A stretch of 64,000 nt of DNA, taken from Euwallacea fornicatus (lineage: Eukaryota; Arthropoda; Insecta; Coleoptera; Curculionidae). Below the pieces are notes generated by a model. That model was not told the origin of the DNA, made no database searches, and was given only the letters and a program-made list of their open reading frames with translations. The translations under genes were made by a program, and so were the position numbers. Positions 50,355 through 63,800 of the stretch are shown here, in pieces. Location: contig NW_027096016.1 of the NCBI RefSeq assembly GCF_040115645.1, positions 682,001 through 746,000 of the forward strand. Reading direction: 5' to 3'. How positions within the stretch are numbered: the first letter of the stretch is position 1; each line of letters begins with the position of its first letter.

Positions 50355-53020
50355 AAGCTCGATAACTTTGGCAAATGTGGACCAAATTTGTTATCCAAAG
50401 TGTCAAATTAATCAGTTCGACGAGATCTTTAAAATGACACAACAATTCATGATTGCATCTTGTTGAATTTCCAAGGAAAATAGTACTTTATGTGCTCAAA
50501 CACACAACTTTTGTGACTTTTCCAATTTTGAAGCTCGATAACTTTGGCAAATGTGGACCAAATTTGTTACACAAAGTGTCAAAGTAATCACCTCAACGAG
50601 ATTTTGAAGATGTCACAACACATCATGACTACATCTTGTTGAACTTCCAAGAAAAATAGTACTTTATGTGCTCAAACACACAACTTTTGTGACTTTTCAA
50701 ACTTTGAAGCTCGATAGCTTCGGCAAATGAAGACCAAATTTGTTAAACAAAGTGTCAAATTACTCAGCTCGACGAGATCTTTAAAATGACACAACACACC
50801 ATGATTACATCTTGTTGAACTTCCAAGAAAAATAGTACTTTATGTGCTCAAACACACATATTTTGTGACTTTTCAAACTTTGAAGCTCGATAACTTTGGC
50901 AAATGTGGACCAAATTTGTTAACCAAAGTGTCAAATTAATCAGCTCGACGAGATCTTTAAAATGACACAACACATCATGATTGCATCTTGTTGAACTTCC
51001 AAGAAAAATAGTACATTATGTGCTCAAACACACAACTTTTGTGACTTTTCAAACTTTGAAGCTCGATAGCTTCGGCAAATAAAGACCAAATTTGCTAAAC
51101 AAAGTATCAAATTAATCAGCTCGACGAGATCTTTAAAATGACACAACACACCATGATTACATCTTGTTGAACTTCCAAGAAAAATAGTACTTTATGTGCT
51201 CAAACACACATATTTTGTGACTTTTCAAACTTTGAAGCTCGATAACTTTGGCAAATGTGGACCAAATTTGTTAACCAAAGTGTCAAATTAATCAGCTCGA
51301 CGAGATTTTGAATATGTCACAACACCTCATGATTGCATCTTGTTGAATTTCCAAGAAAAATAGTTCTTTATGTGCTCAAACACATAACTTTTGTGACTTT
51401 TCCAATTTTGAAGCTCGATAACTTTGGCAAATGTGGACCAAATTTGTTATCCAAAGTGTCAAATTAATCAGCTCGACGAGATTTTGAATATGTCACAACA
51501 CCTCATGATTGCATCTTGTTGAATTTCCAAGAAAAATAGTTCTTTATGTGCTCAAACACATAACTTTTGTGACTTTTCCAATTTTGAAGCTCGATAACTT
51601 TGGCAAATGTGGACCAAATTTGTTAACCAAAGTGTCAAATTAATCAGCTCGACGATATCTTTAAAATGACACAACACACCATGATTACATCTTGTTGAAC
51701 TTCCAAGAAAAATAGTACTTTATGTGCTCAAACACACAACTTTTGTGACTTTTCAAACTTTGAAGCTCGATAGCTTCGGCAAATGAAGACCAAATTTGTT
51801 AAACAAAGTGTCAAATTAATCAGCTCGACGAGATTTTTAAAATGACACAACACATCATGATTGCATCTTGTTGAATTTCCAAGAAAAGTAGTACTTTATG
51901 TGCTCAAACACACATATTTTGTGACTTTTCAAACTTTGAAGCTCGATAGCTTCGGCAAATGAAGACCAAATTTGTTAGACAAAGTGTCAAATTAATCAGC
52001 TCGACGAGATTTTTAAAATGACACAACACATCATGATTGCATCTTGTTGAATTTCCAAGAAAAGTAGTACTTTATGTGCTCAAACACACATATTTTGTGA
52101 CTTTTCAAACTTTGAAGCTCGATAACTTTGGCAAATGTGGACCAAATTTGTTAAACAAAGTGTCAAAGTAATCACCTCAACGAGATTTTGAAGATGTCAC
52201 AACACATCATCATTGCATCTTGTTGAACTTCCAAGAAAAATAGTACATTATGTGCTCAAACACACAACTTTTGTGACTTTTCCAATTTTGAAGCTCGATA
52301 ACTTTGGCAAATGTGGACCAAATTTGTTAAACAAAGTGTCAAATTAATCAGCTCGACAAGGTTATGAAGATGACATAACACACCATGATTACATCTTGTT
52401 GAACTTCCAAGAAAAATAGTACTTTATGTGCTCAAACACACATATTTTGTGACTTTTCAAACTTTGAAGCTCGATAACTTTGGCAAATGTGGACCAAATT
52501 TGTTAACCAAAGTGTCAAATTAATCAGCTCGACGAGATCTTTAAAATGACACAACACACCATGATTACATCTTGTTGAACTTCCAAGAAAAATAGTACTT
52601 TATGTGCTCAAACACACATATTTTGTGACTTTTCAAACTTTGAAGCTCGATAGCTTCGGCAAATAAAGACCAAATTTGTTAACCAAAGTGTCAAATTAAT
52701 CAGCTCGACGAGATTTTTAAAATGACACAACACATCATGATTGCATCTTGTTGAACTTCCAAGAAAAATAGTACATTATGTGCTCAAACACACAACTTTT
52801 GTGACTTTTCCAATTTTGAAGCTCGATAACTTTGGCAAATGTGGACCAAATTTGTTAAACAAAGTGTCAAATTAATCAGCTCGACAAGGTTATGAAGATG
52901 ACATAACACACCATGATTACATCTTGTTGAACTTCCAAGAAAAATAGTACTTTATGTGCTCAAACACACATATTTTGTGACTTTTCAAACTTTGAAGCTC
53001 GATAGCTTCGGCAAATAAAG
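50355..53020 (+). repeat. Rearranged monomers after U4, with source of the 16-monomer duplication
   Basis: From about 50.0 to 50.75 kb the order copies 47.4-48.1 kb (2640 bp, 15 monomers, earlier). A private TTACTCAGC (about 50760) and TTTGCTAAAC (51091) follow. Then two adjacent near-identical ACACCTCATG / AGTTCTTTATG monomers come (51319 and 51495), a GACGATATC monomer (51651) and a TTAGACAAAG monomer (about 51975). The part 51110-52475 is repeated at 53926-55291, 2816 bp (16 monomers) later. Confidence 0.78.
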
Positions 53021-56000
53021 ACCAAATTTGTTAACCAAAGTGTCAAATTAATCAGCTCGACGAGATTTTTAAAATGACACAACACATCATGATTGCATCT
53101 TGTTGAACTTCCAAGAAAAATAGTACATTATGTGCTCAAACACACAACTTTTGTGACTTTTCAAACTTTGAAGCTCGATAGCTTCGGCAAATAAAGACCA
53201 AATTTGTTAAACAAAGTGTCAAATTAATCAGCTCGACGAGATCTTTAAAATGACACAGCACACCATGATTACATCTTGTTGAACTTCCAAGAAAAATAGT
53301 ACTATATGTGCTCAAACACACATATTTTGTGACTTTTCAAACTTTGAAGCTCGATAACTTTGGCAAATGTGGACCAAATTTGTTAACCAAAGTGTCAAAT
53401 TAATCAGCTCGACGAGATCTTTAAAATGACACAACACATCATGATTGCATCTTGTTGAATTTCCAAGAAAAATAGTACATTATGTGCTCAAACACACAAC
53501 TTTTGTGACTTTTCAAACTTTGAAGCTCGATAGCTTCGGCAAATAAAGACCAAATTTGTTAAACAAAGTGTCAAATTAATCAGCTCGACGAGATCTTTAA
53601 AATGACACAACACACCATGATTACATCTTGTTGAACTTCCAAGAAAAATAGTACTTTATGTGCTCAAACACACATATTTTGTGACTTTTCAAACTTTGAA
53701 GCTCGATAACTTTGGCAAATGTGGACCAAATTTGTTAACCAAAGTGTCAAATTAATCAGCTCGACGAGATCTTTAAAATGACACAACACATCATGATTGC
53801 ATCTTGTTGAACTTCCAAGAAAAATAGTACATTATGTGCTCAAACACACAACTTTTGTGACTTTTCAAACTTTGAAGCTCGATAGCTTCGGCAAATGTGG
53901 ACCAAATTTGTTAACCAAAGTGTCAAATTAATCAGCTCGACGAGATCTTTAAAATGACACAACACACCATGATTACATCTTGTTGAACTTCCAAGAAAAA
54001 TAGTACTTTATGTGCTCAAACACACATATTTTGTGACTTTTCAAACTTTGAAGCTCGATAACTTTGGCAAATGTGGACCAAATTTGTTAACCAAAGTGTC
54101 AAATTAATCAGCTCGACGAGATTTTGAATATGTCACAACACCTCATGATTGCATCTTGTTGAATTTCCAAGAAAAATAGTTCTTTATGTGCTCAAACACA
54201 TAACTTTTGTGACTTTTCCAATTTTGAAGCTCGATAACTTTGGCAAATGTGGACCAAATTTGTTATCCAAAGTGTCAAATTAATCAGCTCGACGAGATTT
54301 TGAATATGTCACAACACCTCATGATTGCATCTTGTTGAATTTCCAAGAAAAATAGTTCTTTATGTGCTCAAACACATAACTTTTGTGACTTTTCCAATTT
54401 TGAAGCTCGATAACTTTGGCAAATGTGGACCAAATTTGTTAACCAAAGTGTCAAATTAATCAGCTCGACGATATCTTTAAAATGACACAACACACCATGA
54501 TTACATCTTGTTGAACTTCCAAGAAAAATAGTACTTTATGTGCTCAAACACACAACTTTTGTGACTTTTCAAACTTTGAAGCTCGATAGCTTCGGCAAAT
54601 GAAGACCAAATTTGTTAAACAAAGTGTCAAATTAATCAGCTCGACGAGATTTTTAAAATGACACAACACATCATGATTGCATCTTGTTGAATTTCCAAGA
54701 AAAGTAGTACTTTATGTGCTCAAACACACATATTTTGTGACTTTTCAAACTTTGAAGCTCGATAGCTTCGGCAAATGAAGACCAAATTTGTTAGACAAAG
54801 TGTCAAATTAATCAGCTCGACGAGATTTTTAAAATGACACAACACATCATGATTGCATCTTGTTGAATTTCCAAGAAAAGTAGTACTTTATGTGCTCAAA
54901 CACACATATTTTGTGACTTTTCAAACTTTGAAGCTCGATAACTTTGGCAAATGTGGACCAAATTTGTTAAACAAAGTGTCAAAGTAATCACCTCAACGAG
55001 ATTTTGAAGATGTCACAACACATCATCATTGCATCTTGTTGAACTTCCAAGAAAAATAGTACATTATGTGCTCAAACACACAACTTTTGTGACTTTTCCA
55101 ATTTTGAAGCTCGATAACTTTGGCAAATGTGGACCAAATTTGTTAAACAAAGTGTCAAATTAATCAGCTCGACAAGGTTATGAAGATGACATAACACACC
55201 ATGATTACATCTTGTTGAACTTCCAAGAAAAATAGTACTTTATGTGCTCAAACACACATATTTTGTGACTTTTCAAACTTTGAAGCTCGATAGCTTCGGC
55301 AAATAAAGACCAAATTTGTTAACCAAAGTGTCAAATTAATCAGCTCGACGAGATTTTTAAAATGACACAACACATCATGATTGCATCTTGTTGAACTTCC
55401 AAGAAAAATAGTACATTATGTGCTCAAACACACAACTTTTGTGACTTTTCCAATTTTGAAGCTCGATAACTTTGGCAAATGTGGACCAAATTTGTTAACC
55501 AAAGTGTCAAATTAATCAGCTCGACGATATCTTTAAAATGACACAACACACCATGATTACATCTTGTTGAACTTCCAAGAAAAATAGTACTTTATGTGCT
55601 CAAACACACATATTTTGTGACTTTTCAAACTTTGAAGCTCGATAACTTTGGCAAATGTGGACCAAATTTGTTAACCAAAGTGTCAAATTAATCAGCTCGA
55701 CGAGATTTTGAATATGTCACAACACATCATGATTGCATCTTGTTGAATTTCCAAGAAAAATAGTACTTTATGTGCTCAAACACATAACTTTTGTGACTTT
55801 TCCAATTTTGAAGCTCGATAACTTTGGCAAATGTGGACCAAATTTGTTATCCAAAGTGTCAAATTAATCAGTTCGACGAGATCTTTAAAATGACACAACA
55901 ATTCATGATTGCATCTTGTTGAATTTCCAAGAAAAATAGTACTTTATGTGCTCAAACACACAACTTTTGTGACTTTTCCAATTTTGAAGCTCGATTACTT

Positions 56001-56892
56001 TGGCAAATGTGGACCAAATTTGTTAACCAAAGTGTCAAATTAATCAGCTCGACGAGATCTTTAAAATGACACAACAATTCATGATTGCATCTTGTTGAAT
56101 TTCCAAGAAAAATAGTACTTTATGTGCTCAAAAACACATATTTTGTGACTTTTCAAACTTTGAAGCTCGATAACTTTGGCAAATGTGGACCAAATTTGTT
56201 AACCAAAGTGTCAAATTAATCAGCTCGACGAGATTTTTAAAATGACACAACACATCATGATTGCATCTTGTTGAACTTCCAAGAAAAATAGTACATTATG
56301 TGCTCAAACACACAACTTTTGTGACTTTTCAAACTTTGAAGCTCGATAGCTTCGGCAAATAAAGACCAAATTTGTTAAACAAAGTGTCAAATTAATCAGC
56401 TCGACGAGATCTTTAAAATGACACAACACACCATGATTACATCTTGTTGAACTTCCAAGAAAAATAGTACTTTATGTGCTCAAACACACATATTTTGTGA
56501 CTTTTCAAACTTTGAAGCTCGATAACTTTGGCAAATGTGGACCAAATTTGTTAACCAAAGTGTCAAATTAATCAGCTCGACGAGATTTTGAATATGTCAC
56601 AACACATCATGATTGCATCTTGTTGAATTTCCAAGAAAAATAGTACTTTATGTGCTCAAACACATAACTTTTGTGACTTTTCCAATTTTGAAGCTCGATA
56701 ACTTTGGCAAATGTGGACCAAATTTGTTATCCAAAGTGTCAAATTAATCAGTTCGACGAGATCTTTAAAATGACACAACAATTCATGATTGCATCTTGTT
56801 GAATTTCCAAGAAAAATAGTACTTTAAGTGCTCAAACACACAACTTTTGTGACTTTTCCAATTTTGAAGCTCGATTACTTTGGCAAATGTGG
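53021..56892 (+). repeat. 22-monomer (3872 bp) tandem duplication, copy 1
   Basis: Private markers recur at exactly +3872: GACACAGCACACC with ACTATATG (53255 and 57127), GACGATATC (54467 and 58339), TTAGACAAAG (54791 and 58663), CTCAAAAACACAT (56128 and 60000) and ACTTTAAGTG (56821 and 60693). The left half includes the second copy of the 16-monomer block. Confidence 0.9.
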
Positions 56893-59800
56893 ACCAAATT
56901 TGTTAACCAAAGTGTCAAATTAATCAGCTCGACGAGATTTTTAAAATGACACAACACATCATGATTGCATCTTGTTGAACTTCCAAGAAAAATAGTACAT
57001 TATGTGCTCAAACACACAACTTTTGTGACTTTTCAAACTTTGAAGCTCGATAGCTTCGGCAAATAAAGACCAAATTTGTTAAACAAAGTGTCAAATTAAT
57101 CAGCTCGACGAGATCTTTAAAATGACACAGCACACCATGATTACATCTTGTTGAACTTCCAAGAAAAATAGTACTATATGTGCTCAAACACACATATTTT
57201 GTGACTTTTCAAACTTTGAAGCTCGATAACTTTGGCAAATGTGGACCAAATTTGTTAACCAAAGTGTCAAATTAATCAGCTCGACGAGATCTTTAAAATG
57301 ACACAACACATCATGATTGCATCTTGTTGAATTTCCAAGAAAAATAGTACATTATGTGCTCAAACACACAACTTTTGTGACTTTTCAAACTTTGAAGCTC
57401 GATAGCTTCGGCAAATAAAGACCAAATTTGTTAAACAAAGTGTCAAATTAATCAGCTCGACGAGATCTTTAAAATGACACAACACACCATGATTACATCT
57501 TGTTGAACTTCCAAGAAAAATAGTACTTTATGTGCTCAAACACACATATTTTGTGACTTTTCAAACTTTGAAGCTCGATAACTTTGGCAAATGTGGACCA
57601 AATTTGTTAACCAAAGTGTCAAATTAATCAGCTCGACGAGATCTTTAAAATGACACAACACATCATGATTGCATCTTGTTGAACTTCCAAGAAAAATAGT
57701 ACATTATGTGCTCAAACACACAACTTTTGTGACTTTTCAAACTTTGAAGCTCGATAGCTTCGGCAAATGTGGACCAAATTTGTTAACCAAAGTGTCAAAT
57801 TAATCAGCTCGACGAGATCTTTAAAATGACACAACACACCATGATTACATCTTGTTGAACTTCCAAGAAAAATAGTACTTTATGTGCTCAAACACACATA
57901 TTTTGTGACTTTTCAAACTTTGAAGCTCGATAACTTTGGCAAATGTGGACCAAATTTGTTAACCAAAGTGTCAAATTAATCAGCTCGACGAGATTTTGAA
58001 TATGTCACAACACCTCATGATTGCATCTTGTTGAATTTCCAAGAAAAATAGTTCTTTATGTGCTCAAACACATAACTTTTGTGACTTTTCCAATTTTGAA
58101 GCTCGATAACTTTGGCAAATGTGGACCAAATTTGTTATCCAAAGTGTCAAATTAATCAGCTCGACGAGATTTTGAATATGTCACAACACCTCATGATTGC
58201 ATCTTGTTGAATTTCCAAGAAAAATAGTTCTTTATGTGCTCAAACACATAACTTTTGTGACTTTTCCAATTTTGAAGCTCGATAACTTTGGCAAATGTGG
58301 ACCAAATTTGTTAACCAAAGTGTCAAATTAATCAGCTCGACGATATCTTTAAAATGACACAACACACCATGATTACATCTTGTTGAACTTCCAAGAAAAA
58401 TAGTACTTTATGTGCTCAAACACACAACTTTTGTGACTTTTCAAACTTTGAAGCTCGATAGCTTCGGCAAATGAAGACCAAATTTGTTAAACAAAGTGTC
58501 AAATTAATCAGCTCGACGAGATTTTTAAAATGACACAACACATCATGATTGCATCTTGTTGAATTTCCAAGAAAAGTAGTACTTTATGTGCTCAAACACA
58601 CATATTTTGTGACTTTTCAAACTTTGAAGCTCGATAGCTTCGGCAAATGAAGACCAAATTTGTTAGACAAAGTGTCAAATTAATCAGCTCGACGAGATTT
58701 TTAAAATGACACAACACATCATGATTGCATCTTGTTGAATTTCCAAGAAAAGTAGTACTTTATGTGCTCAAACACACATATTTTGTGACTTTTCAAACTT
58801 TGAAGCTCGATAACTTTGGCAAATGTGGACCAAATTTGTTAAACAAAGTGTCAAAGTAATCACCTCAACGAGATTTTGAAGATGTCACAACACATCATCA
58901 TTGCATCTTGTTGAACTTCCAAGAAAAATAGTACATTATGTGCTCAAACACACAACTTTTGTGACTTTTCCAATTTTGAAGCTCGATAACTTTGGCAAAT
59001 GTGGACCAAATTTGTTAAACAAAGTGTCAAATTAATCAGCTCGACAAGGTTATGAAGATGACATAACACACCATGATTACATCTTGTTGAACTTCCAAGA
59101 AAAATAGTACTTTATGTGCTCAAACACACATATTTTGTGACTTTTCAAACTTTGAAGCTCGATAGCTTCGGCAAATAAAGACCAAATTTGTTAACCAAAG
59201 TGTCAAATTAATCAGCTCGACGAGATTTTTAAAATGACACAACACATCATGATTGCATCTTGTTGAACTTCCAAGAAAAATAGTACATTATGTGCTCAAA
59301 CACACAACTTTTGTGACTTTTCCAATTTTGAAGCTCGATAACTTTGGCAAATGTGGACCAAATTTGTTAACCAAAGTGTCAAATTAATCAGCTCGACGAT
59401 ATCTTTAAAATGACACAACACACCATGATTACATCTTGTTGAACTTCCAAGAAAAATAGTACTTTATGTGCTCAAACACACATATTTTGTGACTTTTCAA
59501 ACTTTGAAGCTCGATAACTTTGGCAAATGTGGACCAAATTTGTTAACCAAAGTGTCAAATTAATCAGCTCGACGAGATTTTGAATATGTCACAACACATC
59601 ATGATTGCATCTTGTTGAATTTCCAAGAAAAATAGTACTTTATGTGCTCAAACACATAACTTTTGTGACTTTTCCAATTTTGAAGCTCGATAACTTTGGC
59701 AAATGTGGACCAAATTTGTTATCCAAAGTGTCAAATTAATCAGTTCGACGAGATCTTTAAAATGACACAACAATTCATGATTGCATCTTGTTGAATTTCC

Positions 59801-60814
59801 AAGAAAAATAGTACTTTATGTGCTCAAACACACAACTTTTGTGACTTTTCCAATTTTGAAGCTCGATTACTTTGGCAAATGTGGACCAAATTTGTTAACC
59901 AAAGTGTCAAATTAATCAGCTCGACGAGATCTTTAAAATGACACAACAATTCATGATTGCATCTTGTTGAATTTCCAAGAAAAATAGTACTTTATGTGCT
60001 CAAAAACACATATTTTGTGACTTTTCAAACTTTGAAGCTCGATAACTTTGGCAAATGTGGACCAAATTTGTTAACCAAAGTGTCAAATTAATCAGCTCGA
60101 CGAGATTTTTAAAATGACACAACACATCATGATTGCATCTTGTTGAACTTCCAAGAAAAATAGTACATTATGTGCTCAAACACACAACTTTTGTGACTTT
60201 TCAAACTTTGAAGCTCGATAGCTTCGGCAAATAAAGACCAAATTTGTTAAACAAAGTGTCAAATTAATCAGCTCGACGAGATCTTTAAAATGACACAACA
60301 CACCATGATTACATCTTGTTGAACTTCCAAGAAAAATAGTACTTTATGTGCTCAAACACACATATTTTGTGACTTTTCAAACTTTGAAGCTCGATAACTT
60401 TGGCAAATGTGGACCAAATTTGTTAACCAAAGTGTCAAATTAATCAGCTCGACGAGATTTTGAATATGTCACAACACATCATGATTGCATCTTGTTGAAT
60501 TTCCAAGAAAAATAGTACTTTATGTGCTCAAACACATAACTTTTGTGACTTTTCCAATTTTGAAGCTCGATAACTTTGGCAAATGTGGACCAAATTTGTT
60601 ATCCAAAGTGTCAAATTAATCAGTTCGACGAGATCTTTAAAATGACACAACAATTCATGATTGCATCTTGTTGAATTTCCAAGAAAAATAGTACTTTAAG
60701 TGCTCAAACACACAACTTTTGTGACTTTTCCAATTTTGAAGCTCGATTACTTTGGCAAATGTGGACCAAATTTGTTAACCAAAGTGTCAAATTAATCAGC
60801 TCGACGAGATTTTG
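56893..60814 (+). repeat. 22-monomer (3872 bp) tandem duplication, copy 2
   Basis: This directly follows copy 1 and keeps all its private markers, so the event is recent. The match ends near 60814, where GATTTTGAATATG replaces the GATTTTTAAAATG that begins copy 2. Confidence 0.9.
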
Positions 60815-63800
60815 AATATGTCACAACACATCATGATTGCATCTTGTTGAATTTCCAAGAAAAATAGTACTTTATGTGCTCAAACACATAACTTTTGTGA
60901 CTTTTCCAATTTTGAAGCTCGATAACTTTGGCAAATGTGGACCAAATTTGTTATCCAAAGTGTCAAATTAATCAGTTCGACGAGATCTTTAAAATGACAC
61001 AACAATTCATGATTGCATCTTGTTGAATTTCCAAGAAAAATAGTACTTTATGTGCTCAAACACACAACTTTTGTGACTTTTCCAATTTTGAAGCTCGATT
61101 ACTTTGGCAAATGTGGACCAAATTTGTTAACCAAAGTGTCAAATTAATCAGCTCGACGAGATCTTTAAAATGACACAACAATTCATGATTGCATCTTGTT
61201 GAATTTCCAAGAAAAATAGTACTTTATGTGCTCAAACACACATATTTTGTGACTTTTCAAACTTTGAAGCTCGATAGCTTCGGCAAATGAAGACCAAATT
61301 TGTTAAACAAAGTGTCAAATTAATCAGCTCGACGAGATTTTTAAAACGACACAACACATCATGATTGCATCTTGTTGAATTTCCAAGAAAAGTAGTACTT
61401 TATGTGCTCAAACACACATATTTTGTGACTTTTCAAACTTTGAAGCTCGATAGCTTCGGCAAATAAAGACCAAATTTGTTAAACAAAGTGTCAAATTAAT
61501 CAGCTCGACGAGATCTTTAAAATGACACAACACACCATGATTACATCTTGTTGAACTTCCAAGAAAAATAGTACTTTATGTGCTCAAACACACATATTTT
61601 GTGACTTTTCAAACTTTGAAGCTCGATAACTTTGGCAAATGTGGACCAAATTTGTTAACCAAAGTGTCAAATTAATCAGCTCGACGAGATCTTTAAAATG
61701 ACACAACACATCATGATTGCATCTTGTTGAACTTCCAAGAAAAATAGTACATTATGTGCTCAAACACACAACTTTTGTGACTTTTCAAACTTTGAAGCTC
61801 GATAACTTTGGCAAATGTGGACCAAATTTGTTAAACAAAGTGTCAAAGTAATCACCTCAACGAGATTTTGAAGATGTCACAACACATCATCATTGCATCT
61901 TGTTGAACTTCCAAGAAAAATAGTACATTATGTGCTCAAACACACAACTTTTGTGACTTTTCCAATTTTGAAGCTCGATAACTTTGGCAAATGTGGACCA
62001 AATTTGTTAAACAAAGTGTCAAATTAATCAGCTCGACAAGGTTATGAAGATGACATAACACACCATGATTACATCTTGTTGAACTTCCAAGAAAAATAGT
62101 ACTTTATGTGCTCAAACACACATATTTTGTGACTTTTCAAACTTTGAAGCTCGATAACTTTGGCAAATGTGGACCAAATTTGTTAACCAAAGTGTCAAAT
62201 TAATCAGCTCGACGAGATTTTGAATATGTCACAACACATCATGATTGCATCTTGTTGAATTTCCAAGAAAAATAGTACTTTATGTGCTCAAACACATAAC
62301 TTTTGTGACTTTTCCAATTTTGAAGCTCGATAACTTTGGCAAATGTGGACCAAATTTGTTATCCAAAGTGTCAAATTAATCAGTTCGACGAGATCTTTAA
62401 AATGACACAACAATTCATGATTGCATCTTGTTGAATTTCCAAGAAAAATAGTACTTTATGTGCTCAAACACACAACTTTTGTGACTTTTCCAATTTTGAA
62501 GCTCGATTACTTTGGCAAATGTGGACCAAATTTGTTAACCAAAGTGTCAAATTAATCAGCTCGACGAGATCTTTAAAATGACACAACAATTCATGATTGC
62601 ATCTTGTTGAATTTCCAAGAAAAATAGTACTTTATGTGCTCAAACACACATATTTTGTGACTTTTCAAACTTTGAAGCTCGATAACTTTGGCAAATGTGG
62701 ACCAAATTTGTTAACCAAAGTGTCAAATTAATCAGCTCGACGAGATTTTTAAAATGACACAACACATCATGATTGCATCTTGTTGAACTTCCAAGAAAAA
62801 TAGTACATTATGTGCTCAAACACACAACTTTTGTGACTTTTCAAACTTTGAAGCTCGATAGCTTCGGCAAATAAAGACCAAATTTGTTAAACAAAGTGTC
62901 AAATTAATCAGCTCGACGAGATCTTTAAAATGACACAACACACCATGATTACATCTTGTTGAACTTCCAAGAAAAATAGTACTTTATGTGCTCAAACACA
63001 CATATTTTGTGACTTTTCAAACTTTGAAGCTCGATAACTTTGGCAAATGTGGACCAAATTTGTTAACCAAAGTGTCAAATTAATCAGCTCGACGAGATCT
63101 TTAAAATGACACAACACATCATGATTGCATCTTGTTGAATTTCCAAGAAAAGTAGTACTTTATGTGCTCAAACACACATATTTTGTGACTTTTCAAACTT
63201 TGAAGCTCGATAGCTTCGGCAAATAAAGACCACATTTGTTAAACAAAGTGTCAAATTAATCAGCTCGACGAGATCTTTAAAATGACACAACACACCATGA
63301 TTACATCTTGTTGAACTTCCAAGAAAAATAGTACTTTATGTGCTCAAACACACATATTTTGTGACTTTTCAAACTTTGAAGCTCGATAACTTTGGCAAAT
63401 GTGGACCAAATTTGTTAACCAAAGTGTCAAATTAATCAGCTCGACGAGATCTTTAAAATGACACAACACATCATGATTGCATCTTGTTGAACTTCCAAGA
63501 AAAATAGTACATTATGTGCTCAAACACACAACTTTTGTGACTTTTCAAACTTTGAAGCTCGATAGCTTCGGCAAATAAAGACCAAATTTGCTAAACAAAG
63601 TATCAAATTAATCAGCTCGACGAGATCTTTAAAATGACACAACACACCATGATTACATCTTGTTGAACTTCCAAGAAAAATAGTACTTTATGTGCTCAAA
63701 CACACATATTTTGTGACTTTTCAAACTTTGAAGCTCGATAACTTTGGCAAATGTGGACCAAATTTGTTAACCAAAGTGTCAAATTAATCAGCTCGACGAG

